Shown piece by piece: positions 9,321-16,944 of a DNA stretch of 64,000 nucleotides. The notes under the pieces were generated by a model. It saw nothing but the letters and a program-made list of their open reading frames with translations. It did no database searches and had not been told where the DNA came from. The stretch covers positions 62,001 through 126,000 of the forward strand of contig UQFO01000004.1 in NCBI GenBank assembly GCA_900540275.1. Reading direction: 5' to 3'. This DNA comes from an uncultured Oscillospiraceae bacterium. Lineage in GTDB: Bacteria > Bacillota > Clostridia > Oscillospirales > Acutalibacteraceae. The translations under genes were made by a program, and so were the position numbers. Numbering within the stretch: the first letter of the stretch is position 1; the number at the start of each line of letters is the position of its first letter.

Positions 9321-10938
9321 AACAGTCTGGTTTTTGATGAAAAACCGTTTGTACACGCTTTTTATGTCATCTTTTTTCAAGAAATCAGCAAAAACCGGCA
9401 AGCCGCAGGGCGCGGGGAAAATGGTATCGTTTATTGCTTTGGGTGTATTCCTTGCGGCCTGCTTTATGTTTGCAATGGGTTCAATGTTCCTGCTTGTCGC
9501 GTACGGCCTGGTCAAAAACAATATGTCCTGGATGTATTTCTCTTTGACCGCCATTGCGGCTGTCGCGTTTTCGCTGTTCGGCAGCGTGTTCGCGGCGCAG
9601 TCATACGTCTTTGACGCAAAGGATAACGAGCTGCTGCTCAGTATGCCCATTAAGCCCGGCGCCATCCTTTTGAGCCGTATTCTGATGCTGCTGGCGCTGT
9701 CCTATATTTACGGGCTTATCGTTTTTATTCCGGCGGGGGTTGTTTTCGCCTTGTTCGCGCCGTTTACCCCGCTGATGCTTTTGTATTTTATATTGGGCGC
9801 TCTTTTGCTGCCGCTACTGTCGGTCGCGCTCACGTGTGTGCTTGGCTGGCTGATTGCGCTGATTTCTTCTAAAATGCGCCGGAAAAATATTCTTACAACT
9901 ATTTTCATGTTTGTGTTTATCTTTGCTTATATCTTCTTTTTCTCAAACCTTATGGGTTATTTGAATCTTTTGATTACAAACAAAGACGCGGTGGCACATG
10001 CGATTCAAAGCTATATGGCTCCTTTTTATAACTTCGGCATGTCGGTGGGCTCCGGCAGCATCGTGGATTTCCTTCTGCTCGCGCTGTGGTGCCTGGCACC
10101 TGTGACAGTGGTTTACCTCATTTTGTCAAGAAGCTTTATCCGCATTATTACAACGAAAAAGGGCCATGCCAAGGTCAGGTATAAGGAAAAATCAGTCAAT
10201 AGGAAAAGCCCGCGCCACGCGCTGCTCAGAAAAGAGCTGGGATATTTCCTGAGTTTCCCTTCTTATATTTTCAACTGCGGCTTTGGTACGGTGTTTTGTG
10301 CGATTATGGGTGTCGCCCTGGCTTTTATCGCGCCCAATATGATAGCCGCGCTTGACCAGGAGCTGCCCGGCTTTTCGTCTTTGGCGCCGCTTGCCGTCAC
10401 GGCGGCAATTTGCCTGCTCTCCTCGTTCAACGACGTGTCAGCGCCTTCTATCTCCCTGGAGGGGAAAACACTTTGGATTATGAAGTCTATGCCGCTTAAG
10501 GCAAGCGACGTGTTCTTTGCAAAATCCATGAGCAACCTGGCGGTAAGCCTGCCCGGTATTCTCATCGCGGCGGTCATCAGCTGGTTTGTCTTGCCGGTCG
10601 GTATCGTGGACTGCGTGCTGATGCTCGTGCTCCCCGTGCTCGTCTGTACGTTTACCGGAATGCTTGGCCTCGGCGTCAATTTGCTTTGCCCGCGCTTCGA
10701 CTGGGTAAACGAAACGTCGGTCATTAAGCAGAGCATGGCGGTTTTTATTACCGTGATGGTCAGCATGGTGCTGACCGCGCTGCCGTTTGGCATTGCGGTG
10801 CCGCTTGCGGGCTTCAGCCCAATTCCCGGCTGGGCACTGATGCTTCTGTGTGTTCTTTACTTCGGCATACTTAACGCGTTGTGCTTTGCGTTCCTGCGCA
10901 CAAAGGGAAAACGCATTTACGAGGAGTTCAGCGTATAA
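9313..10938 (+). CDS. ABC-2 type permease subunit
   Basis: 541 residues, starting at the ATG at 9313, inside the last codons of the ATPase gene and preceded by GGAGGAG, so the pair is translationally coupled. A short cytosolic N-terminus is followed by about 12 hydrophobic segments in two halves separated by a charged stretch near 255-300 (KKGHAKVRYKEKSVN). This resembles the large one-polypeptide ABC-2 permeases of Firmicutes rather than a 250-residue NatB. Transported compound unknown. Confidence 0.85.
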   Translation: MGKTVWFLMKNRLYTLFMSSFFKKSAKTGKPQGAGKMVSFIALGVFLAACFMFAMGSMFLLVAYGLVKNNMSWMYFSLTAIAAVAFSLFGSVFAAQSYVFDAKDNELLLSMPIKPGAILLSRILMLLALSYIYGLIVFIPAGVVFALFAPFTPLMLLYFILGALLLPLLSVALTCVLGWLIALISSKMRRKNILTTIFMFVFIFAYIFFFSNLMGYLNLLITNKDAVAHAIQSYMAPFYNFGMSVGSGSIVDFLLLALWCLAPVTVVYLILSRSFIRIITTKKGHAKVRYKEKSVNRKSPRHALLRKELGYFLSFPSYIFNCGFGTVFCAIMGVALAFIAPNMIAALDQELPGFSSLAPLAVTAAICLLSSFNDVSAPSISLEGKTLWIMKSMPLKASDVFFAKSMSNLAVSLPGILIAAVISWFVLPVGIVDCVLMLVLPVLVCTFTGMLGLGVNLLCPRFDWVNETSVIKQSMAVFITVMVSMVLTALPFGIAVPLAGFSPIPGWALMLLCVLYFGILNALCFAFLRTKGKRIYEEFSV

Positions 10939-10951
10939 CCGTTCATAGGCC

Positions 10952-10990
10952 AGCGGTCCCGCCCGGCAGTGGCGGGGCCGCTCTTTGTCA
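10952..10990 (+). terminator. Terminator of the ABC exporter operon
   Basis: 12-bp stem with one G-T pair (10952-10963 with 10971-10982), 7-base loop, then CTTTGTC. Acceptable, with a modest T tail. Confidence 0.7.
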
Positions 10991-11403
10991 AACAAGTTGG
11001 AGAGATTTTTTATTGCCTGTATAGCTATTTAAGCCGTCATAATGCGGCATAGCGTGTAACAGCATTGTTTGTAAAGTTGGGCACCACGAAATACAAAATC
11101 AGCAAGCCCTTGTCCAGCCTGCTGGTGTGCATAGTATACCGCACTTTCCCTGAAACCGTGGGGCCTGTATGATTTATCCTGAACCCCTGAAAACGGGCTT
11201 CTATCGTTCCGTATGACCGCCCCGGCGTGAGACTGGCCCCGTCTCACACCAGGGCTATTTTTATGTGCGGTGGGAATCCCAATCCCATACAAAACAATCG
11301 CGGCAAGCAGGGCAAGTGCATATGCACTTGCCCTGCTTGCCGCGATTGAACTGCCGATATTAACAACTTTGCCTTAATCCAAAAAGGCGAATTACGTAAG
11401 CAA
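10991..11403. other. Gene-free region between convergent genes
   Basis: About 410 bases. Short open frames on the minus strand (11029-11292 and 11244-11426) have no recognisable domain and no good ribosome binding site, and are probably not genes. The only clear structure is the 54-bp palindrome at 11295-11348. Some of the rest could be the remains of a decayed gene; I cannot identify it. Confidence 0.5.
11295..11348. repeat. Perfect 54-bp palindrome
   Basis: Every base from 11295 to 11321 pairs with 11348 down to 11322, with no loop; the centre reads GTGCATATGCAC. It lies between the convergent ABC permease and MBL genes, 56 bases from the stop of the MBL gene. No T run follows on either strand, so it is not a standard terminator, although a 27-bp RNA hairpin could still protect 3' ends. 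A second loop-less palindrome at 19182-19219 has the same GCATATGC core. Confidence 0.9.
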
Positions 11404-12219
11404 TTATAATGTCTGCAAAATATCATAACTCATTGTCCGAAAGACTTGACAGTATTTTTGAAACCCTTTTAAACCAATGATATAAATATTAGGCATATAG
11501 GACAACCTTTTTCTTGAGTATGCAATGCGCTCCAATCCATTGTCGATTGCCGTATGATTACTTAACGCTACACAAACATTTTGGTGAATTGCGGTATCAA
11601 TAAAATAATTCAATGATTTAATGTATTGTTCTATTCCGGATTTTGTCCAAGGTGGCGTAGTTCCTCCCCACAAAGCAGCCTTATGGATTTCCCCATTTTC
11701 CGTTACTGGAAATATATAGCTCAAGCATCCGGGCGTATGCCCGGGAGTGCTGTAGACATATATTACCTTATCTCCTAATTCTATGGTATCTCCATCATTC
11801 ACATAATGGGTAATGTTGTAGTCTTTCCACGTTTCCGGTCTATCTGATTTAACTGGATGTTCTTCCCAAAAAATATCATCTTCCCGGGAAAGATATGTGT
11901 CAACACAATATTGTTCAACAAACCACCTACCACATCCCACGTGATCAACATGACCATGCGTTAAAAGCAGTTTTTTAATTGTGTCTGGATTCCAGCCTAT
12001 CTCGATTATTGCATCAATAATAGCATTAAATGCCTCTTTTGCAGGCCATATGGCATCAATAACAATCAAGCCGCCGCTCGTCTTCAGTACAAAACAATTT
12101 GTCTCTTTTTGGGCAACAATCAGCAAGTCGTCAAAAATTAGTGCATGGGTAAAAAACGACATATCCTCCATTGCTTTTATTGTTTCACCTGTAATGACGG
12201 GCTTATTTAATCTATTCAT
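11404..12219 (-). CDS. MBL-fold metallohydrolase
   Basis: 271 residues from the ATG at 12219, preceded by AGAGGAG; the longer open frame upstream has no binding site. The zinc motif THGHVDH is intact, and STPGHTPG supplies a later His ligand. A closing SNHTAIDNG segment and the WGG stretch resemble class B3-like beta-lactamase and lactonase relatives. There is no signal peptide, so it acts in the cytosol and is unlikely to be a periplasm-type beta-lactamase. It is visibly more AT-rich than its neighbours, which suggests acquisition. It has its own promoter and an upstream repeat shared with the kinase-GNAT gene at 24467. Confidence 0.85.
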   Translation of the reverse strand: MNRLNKPVITGETIKAMEDMSFFTHALIFDDLLIVAQKETNCFVLKTSGGLIVIDAIWPAKEAFNAIIDAIIEIGWNPDTIKKLLLTHGHVDHVGCGRWFVEQYCVDTYLSREDDIFWEEHPVKSDRPETWKDYNITHYVNDGDTIELGDKVIYVYSTPGHTPGCLSYIFPVTENGEIHKAALWGGTTPPWTKSGIEQYIKSLNYFIDTAIHQNVCVALSNHTAIDNGLERIAYSRKRLSYMPNIYIIGLKGFQKYCQVFRTMSYDILQTL

Positions 12220-12384
12220 TTTTGCGCAACTCCTCTGTACAATTTTAATGTTGTTTTTGCACAGAGGGAAAACGATTCTTGGGTGGCATATCATCACTTC
12301 CTAGCTAAAATACTGTTCCGCTTATTTGCGTTATGTCGTTCGCCTTATCCGCTAAAGGCGACCAAACCTAATTTAGTTTTTTCT

Positions 12385-12413
12385 ATTCTAATATTTACAT
12401 GCGGAAATGTCAA
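12385..12413 (-). promoter_or_regulatory. Promoter of the MBL-fold gene
   Basis: On the minus strand a perfect TTGACA (12408-12413), 17-base spacer and TAGAAT (12385-12390), about 165 bases before the start codon. The shared 61-bp repeat lies immediately upstream. Confidence 0.7.
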
Positions 12414-12432
12414 ACAACTCATTTCGTGTCAT

Positions 12433-12493
12433 AATTTCATGTTACTGTCCATAACTCTTTTTGTTCGTTTGGGCGCCATTCGGGCACCATTTT
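12433..12493 (-). repeat. 61-bp dispersed repeat, copy 1
   Basis: Read on the minus strand this matches 24345-24405 on the plus strand at about 48 of 61 positions, with the first 17 bases identical (AAAATGGTGCCCGAATG). In both places it lies upstream of an AT-rich, apparently acquired gene and in the same orientation to that gene. Confidence 0.75.
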
Positions 12494-12591
12494 CCACTTT
12501 AACAGATAGATTCATTCTATAAGAAACCCAGTAACTATGCGCTTTTCAGCTTATAGCGAAGCCACAACCAGCTGGAAAAATAACTATTTTT

Positions 12592-12772
12592 CATGATGTA
12601 TCGCCTTACGGCGAAATGATGGATTGCGTTGCAAAATGATGTGCCTACGCTTCGCTGCGGCATGATGTGATGTTAGCCCCTGTGTCCCGCGGGACACATC
12701 ATTGCCGAAGGCAGCATCATCGCACGAAGCGGCATCATTGCCCGAACGGGCAAACATCATTCTAACAAAGCC
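12592..12772. repeat. Array of small hairpins punctuated by ATGATG/CATCAT
   Basis: Short stem-loops such as CGCCTTACGGCG, TGCCGAAGGCA and GCCCGAACGGGC follow one another. In the left half they are separated by ATGATG and in the right half by CATCAT, so the array is roughly symmetrical about the perfect 18-bp palindrome TGTGTCCCGCGGGACACA (12681-12698). It resembles non-autonomous hairpin-cluster elements that I recall from Clostridia intergenic regions. It has no coding capacity and is not a CRISPR array, because there are no constant repeats with unique spacers. Confidence 0.75.
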
Positions 12773-12933
12773 CTTTTTGCTTTCATGGCAATCCCTTTGT
12801 TTTTAAACCGCCCGCCTTGTTTTTTTTTCGCCGCCATAGTATAATTTATTTTATCTAAGCTTTTCCAGGCAGGCTTAATAAGGAAGGGCCTGCAGACAGA
12901 ACGGGTCGGCGGTTCCCGCCGGAGGAGGTTTCT

Positions 12934-14466
12934 ATGCATTTCAGGTTAAAACGCGCGGTATCCTGCGCAGTGATTTTTCTGCTTTTGATATCCGCTTTCC
13001 ATATTACCGTTTCGGCGGCGGACAAGTCCTACCAGATTGAGGAGCTTGGCATGAGCATAACCCTGCCGGATAACATTTCGGCCGTCACGCGCCAGACAAA
13101 GGAGAACGATCCCGCGTTTGCGGCGCTTGGCTATACCTATGAGCAGGCGCAGAAGGTCATGAAGGAATCCGATATTTACCTCAAGGGTGTTCCGAAGGAC
13201 GCGTCCTACGAGGTGGAAGTTTATATGGTGAAAAACGAGCACAGCGGCAGCGTATACAATTTAAAGCTGCTCAGCGAAAATCAGCTCGCTGCCGTCAAAA
13301 AGGAATTGGAGGCGGACGAAAACTGTACCGGCTGTACATTGACGCAGACAGGCGATACGGTTGTTTTCAATATGGAAACGAAGTATGAAATCCCCGCGCA
13401 GGACGGCGCAAAGCCAGTTGCTGTTTACGGCGTCATGAGCTATACGGTCGTAAATGGAATGCAGGTGAGCTTTTCACTTAGAAGCATGGGCAGCCCGGTA
13501 TCTGTTGCGGAGCACGGTATATTCAGTGCGGCGGCCTCCAGTATAAAATTTGACGAAATACTGGCAAAGCCTCTTCAGGTCGATATGCTGGGCATCATCC
13601 TGACGTCGGTTATCGCAATTCTGGTAATCGTCGTTTTTGCCGCTGTTATCATCATCCTGCGCGGCAGGAAGAAAAGAAGGAAGGGCCTGCTCGATGCGGA
13701 AAGAAGGCTTTCCAGCCAGAACGGCCCATCGCCGCTGCGCGGGTTTTACGATGAGCTCGAACAGGACGGCCTGCTCGAGGTACCGGGTAAAAAGGGCAAA
13801 AAGCCCGCGCAGGCTGCCGGTGACGCTGTAAACCAGCCCGTGCGCATTACTGTAGAGGTTCCCGTCACCACGCCGTCGGACGACAATATCCGCGCGGTCG
13901 ATGAGACGAAGGACAAGAAGAAAGCCTTACGCGAGGACGAAGCGGACAGTGTGGAGCTTACCAGAAGCAATAACGAGGATTACGACGAGGCGGCCGCGGA
14001 GGAAAATACAATACGCAGCAGCAAGCTGCGGATTTTTGTCGGCGGCGCCGGTTCCAAAATAAAGAACTCGGTTTCCTCTATCGGCGATATCCTCAAGAAC
14101 AGGCAGGAAGCGGGGGAAGAGGAAGCGCCGAAGGAGCAGAGGCTCGACGATTACGACCCGCTTTCCGACGTTTCCTACGAGGGCATACCTGCCGGGCTTG
14201 AAAAGCAGCCGCTTCCCGACGGCTTTGAAAAGGAGATTTTACAGGCGCGCACGGAGCCCGTTGAAAATGTACAGCGGGAGACTGATATGGAATCCTCAGG
14301 GAATACTGAAAAAGAGAAGGATTTACCCCAAAGTGAAACAAATCCGCCGAAAAAGGAAGGGCGCGCGGCAAATCCCAACGCGCGTGAAAGCTTCCGCCAG
14401 GTAGCGGGCAGCGATAAAGCGCTCGGCGCGTTTGAAAGCGACAGCTATTGGGATAAATACCGTTAA
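12934..14466 (+). CDS. Uncharacterised secreted-domain membrane protein
   Basis: 510 residues, not recognised. GGAGGAGG stands before the ATG. Visible parts: signal peptide (about 1-28, ending VSAAD), an extracellular domain of about 185 residues with one Cys pair (CTGC), a transmembrane helix at about 217-243, a basic stop-transfer RGRKKRRKG, then a long charged, acidic, probably disordered cytoplasmic tail. The external domain starts with a SMTLPD-like turn (EELGMSITLPDN) seen in small extracytoplasmic PsbP/YfkN-like folds, but this is weak. It is followed 20 bases later by pyrC and may share its transcript. Confidence 0.7.
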   Translation: MHFRLKRAVSCAVIFLLLISAFHITVSAADKSYQIEELGMSITLPDNISAVTRQTKENDPAFAALGYTYEQAQKVMKESDIYLKGVPKDASYEVEVYMVKNEHSGSVYNLKLLSENQLAAVKKELEADENCTGCTLTQTGDTVVFNMETKYEIPAQDGAKPVAVYGVMSYTVVNGMQVSFSLRSMGSPVSVAEHGIFSAAASSIKFDEILAKPLQVDMLGIILTSVIAILVIVVFAAVIIILRGRKKRRKGLLDAERRLSSQNGPSPLRGFYDELEQDGLLEVPGKKGKKPAQAAGDAVNQPVRITVEVPVTTPSDDNIRAVDETKDKKKALREDEADSVELTRSNNEDYDEAAAEENTIRSSKLRIFVGGAGSKIKNSVSSIGDILKNRQEAGEEEAPKEQRLDDYDPLSDVSYEGIPAGLEKQPLPDGFEKEILQARTEPVENVQRETDMESSGNTEKEKDLPQSETNPPKKEGRAANPNARESFRQVAGSDKALGAFESDSYWDKYR

Positions 14467-14486
14467 AGAGCGGAAGGGGAAAAGCA

Positions 14487-15758
14487 ATGCACACCTGTTT
14501 ACTGAAAAACGCCCGTGTAATCGACCCGTCGCAGGGGATTGACCGTACGGCCGATATCCTGGTGGAAGCTGGAAAAATTAAAAGAATCGGGGAAATCGGA
14601 ACGGAAGCGGAGCGTGTGATTGACGCATCCGGTTTGATTGCCGCGCCGGGCCTTGTCGATATGCACGTCCATCTGCGGGACCCGGGCCAGACACAGAAGG
14701 AGGACATCCTTTCGGGCTGCTCGGCGGCGGCGGCGGGCGGCGTAACGAGCCTGCTTGCCATGCCGAACACCAGCCCTACTGTGGACAGCGGGGAAACGGT
14801 GCGCTATATCCTACAAAAGGCTCAGGCTGCGAAAGCGCGCGTCTATGTGGCGGCAAGTATTACAAAGGGCCTGAAAAGCGAGGAGCTGTGTAATTTACAG
14901 GAGCTTCGTGACGCGGGCGCAATTGCCCTGACGGATGACGGCAGGCCGGTGGTCAACACAGGCTTCATGGCGCGGGCGATGGCCCTGGCGCCGGCGCTTT
15001 CTATGAAGGTCGTTGCCCACTGCGAGGATTTATACCTTGCCGACGGCGGCATTATCAACGAAGGAGAGGTATCGCAAAAGCTCGGCGTAAAGGGGATTCC
15101 CGCCGCCGCTGAAGACGCGGGCACCGCGCGGGAGATTGCGCTTGCGGCGGCTTACGGCGTACCCATCCATATCTGCCATGTCAGCACGGCGGCGTCTGTA
15201 GCCCTTATCCGGGACGCAAAACGCCGGGGCGTCATGGTGACGGCGGAAACCGCGCCGCACTATTTTACGTTTACGCAGGATGCGCTCCTGAAAAGGGACG
15301 CCGATTACCGTATGAACCCGCCGCTTCGGACACAGCGCGACAGGGAAGCCGTTATAGAGGGCCTTCTCGACGGTACGCTCGACGCGATTGCGACCGACCA
15401 CGCGCCGCACACGCCGCGCGACAAGGCGGATTTTGAAAAGGCGCCCAACGGCTCGATTGGTATGGAAACATCCTTAAGCGCGGCGCTTACGTTCCTGGTG
15501 CATACCGGAAGGCTTAAGCTCGGTGAGATAATCGATAAAATGTCCTGTGCGCCCGCGCGAATCCTGGGGATTGACGCGGGAACGCTCAAAACCGGAGCGC
15601 CCGCCGATATCGTGTTATTCGACCCGGAAGAGCGCTATACGGTTGATATTGCAAAGCTCCACGGGAAATCAAAAAACACCCCGTTTAAAGGGATGGAGCT
15701 AAAGGGCAAGGTAAAGACAACCATATGCGGCGGCATCGTCGTATATGAGGATAAATAA
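14487..15758 (+). CDS. pyrC: Dihydroorotase
   Basis: Closes N-carbamoyl-aspartate to dihydroorotate in pyrimidine synthesis. 423 residues, the usual size for the class I (amidohydrolase) type. Zinc and substrate motifs are visible: DMHVHLRDPGQ near residue 58, AMPNTSP, HCED, HVST and ATDHAPHT, whose Asp is the catalytic base. GGAAGGGGA precedes the ATG. pyrF follows after 34 bases, so the two are one operon. No PyrR-type leader was seen in front. Confidence 0.97.
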   Translation: MHTCLLKNARVIDPSQGIDRTADILVEAGKIKRIGEIGTEAERVIDASGLIAAPGLVDMHVHLRDPGQTQKEDILSGCSAAAAGGVTSLLAMPNTSPTVDSGETVRYILQKAQAAKARVYVAASITKGLKSEELCNLQELRDAGAIALTDDGRPVVNTGFMARAMALAPALSMKVVAHCEDLYLADGGIINEGEVSQKLGVKGIPAAAEDAGTAREIALAAAYGVPIHICHVSTAASVALIRDAKRRGVMVTAETAPHYFTFTQDALLKRDADYRMNPPLRTQRDREAVIEGLLDGTLDAIATDHAPHTPRDKADFEKAPNGSIGMETSLSAALTFLVHTGRLKLGEIIDKMSCAPARILGIDAGTLKTGAPADIVLFDPEERYTVDIAKLHGKSKNTPFKGMELKGKVKTTICGGIVVYEDK

Positions 15759-15792
15759 AGCAGGTAAAAACAAGAAAACGGAGGAATAACCT

Positions 15793-16725
15793 ATGTCTCT
15801 TGACAGGCTGATTGAAGCAATTGCAGAAAAACAAAATCCCACGGTGGCAGGGCTCGACCCGAAGCTCGATTATATCCCCGCGTATCTCAGGGAAGAAGCG
15901 TACGGGGAGTTTGGAAAAACGCCCGAAGGCGCGGCGCAAGCGATTTGGCTTTACAACAAAGGGCTGATAGACGCGCTCTGCGGCGTCGTCCCCGCGGTAA
16001 AGCCGCAGGCGGCGTACTATGAGATGTACGGCTGGCAGGGAATGCGGGCGCTTGCAAAGACGATTGCATATGCCCAGGAAAAGGGCATGTTTGTCATAAC
16101 GGACGGCAAGCGCAACGATATTGGCAGTACGATGGAGGCATACGCCGCGGCGCATCTCGGGCAGACGGAAATCGAGGGGAGCGCTGTAAGCGCGTTTGGC
16201 TCCGACGCCCTGACGGTCAACGGCTATCTCGGTTCGGACGGCATCACGCCGCTTCTCGACACCTGCGGCAAATTTGACACAGGCATGTTCGTGCTCGTCA
16301 AAACATCAAACCCAAGCTCTGGCGAATTGCAGAACCTTGTGCTGGAGGGCGGGGAAAGCATTTACCTCCACATGGGCAAAATGTGTGAAAAATGGGGACA
16401 AAGCCTGCCCGGGAAATACGGGTACAGCGGCGTGGGCGCCGTTGTAGGCGCCACCTACCCACAGCAGCTCAAGGAGCTTCGCGCGGAGCTTCCCCATACG
16501 TTCTTCCTTGTTCCGGGCTACGGCGCGCAGGGCGGCAAGGCAGACGACATTGCCGGAGCTTTCGATAAAAAGGGCTTAGGCGCGGTCGTCAACTCATCGC
16601 GGGGTATCATGTGCGCGTGGAAAAAAGAAAACTGCGCGCCTGAGGAATACGCGCAGGCTGCGCTGCGTGAAGCGGAAAAAATGAAAAAGCTGCTCACCGG
16701 TGTTACAGGTACAATTACATTATAA
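15793..16725 (+). CDS. pyrF: Orotidine 5'-phosphate decarboxylase (type 2 family)
   Basis: Last step to UMP. 310 residues, the longer bacterial type 2 form. GLDPKLDYIP at the N-terminus, and the catalytic DGKRNDIGSTMEAYA, with its Lys and Asp pair, near residue 103. VPGYGAQGG is the phosphate-binding loop near 240. ACGGAGGAA precedes the ATG. It ends the pyrC-pyrF pair and a strong terminator follows. Confidence 0.96.
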   Translation: MSLDRLIEAIAEKQNPTVAGLDPKLDYIPAYLREEAYGEFGKTPEGAAQAIWLYNKGLIDALCGVVPAVKPQAAYYEMYGWQGMRALAKTIAYAQEKGMFVITDGKRNDIGSTMEAYAAAHLGQTEIEGSAVSAFGSDALTVNGYLGSDGITPLLDTCGKFDTGMFVLVKTSNPSSGELQNLVLEGGESIYLHMGKMCEKWGQSLPGKYGYSGVGAVVGATYPQQLKELRAELPHTFFLVPGYGAQGGKADDIAGAFDKKGLGAVVNSSRGIMCAWKKENCAPEEYAQAALREAEKMKKLLTGVTGTITL

Positions 16726-16732
16726 TGCTTAT

Positions 16733-16768
16733 AAATCCCCAAACGGTTATTTCCGTTTGGGGATTTTT
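16733..16768 (+). terminator. Terminator of pyrC-pyrF
   Basis: 14-bp perfect stem (16733-16746 with 16753-16766), 6-base loop and T run, 8 bases after the pyrF stop. Confidence 0.93.
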
Positions 16769-16909
16769 GCCGCATAAAGCAATGAAACCCGGCGTATACA
16801 TAAATTGGAGGATTCTCCGGAAAAATGTTGGGTGATAATAAAGTTAGGCGCATCTTACCACGTTTTTGAACATATTTTTTTGCTGAAATTTATTGGGATT
16901 GGAAATTTC

Positions 16910-16918
16910 TGTTACAAT
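16910..16918 (+). promoter_or_regulatory. Extended -10 promoter before the DUF1538 gene
   Basis: TG-T-TACAAT at 16910-16918. No good -35 box is seen at the right distance. It lies about 27 bases before the proposed GTG start, giving a very short leader. Confidence 0.4.
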
Positions 16919-16944
16919 AGATTCATAACGAATACAGAAAGAAG

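Larger units (their letters stand above)
12220..12933. other. 714-bp intergenic region with promoter, repeat and hairpin array
   Basis: Between the divergent MBL and membrane-protein genes. In order: MBL leader, MBL promoter (12385-12413), dispersed repeat (12433-12493), hairpin array (12592-12772), then an A/T stretch before the next gene. I see no protein gene. Confidence 0.6.

Noticed and set aside
10991..11426. Protein genes on the minus strand
   Set aside because: The frames at 11029-11292 and 11244-11426 have no domain, no ribosome binding site and an odd composition; the second is partly the antisense of the palindrome.
11404..12219. Secreted metallo-beta-lactamase
   Set aside because: No signal peptide; MBL motifs alone do not show beta-lactam hydrolysis.
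12592..12772. CRISPR array
   Set aside because: The repeated units are short hairpins with variable stems and 6-base punctuation that switches strand halfway; there are no constant repeats with unique spacers and no cas genes.
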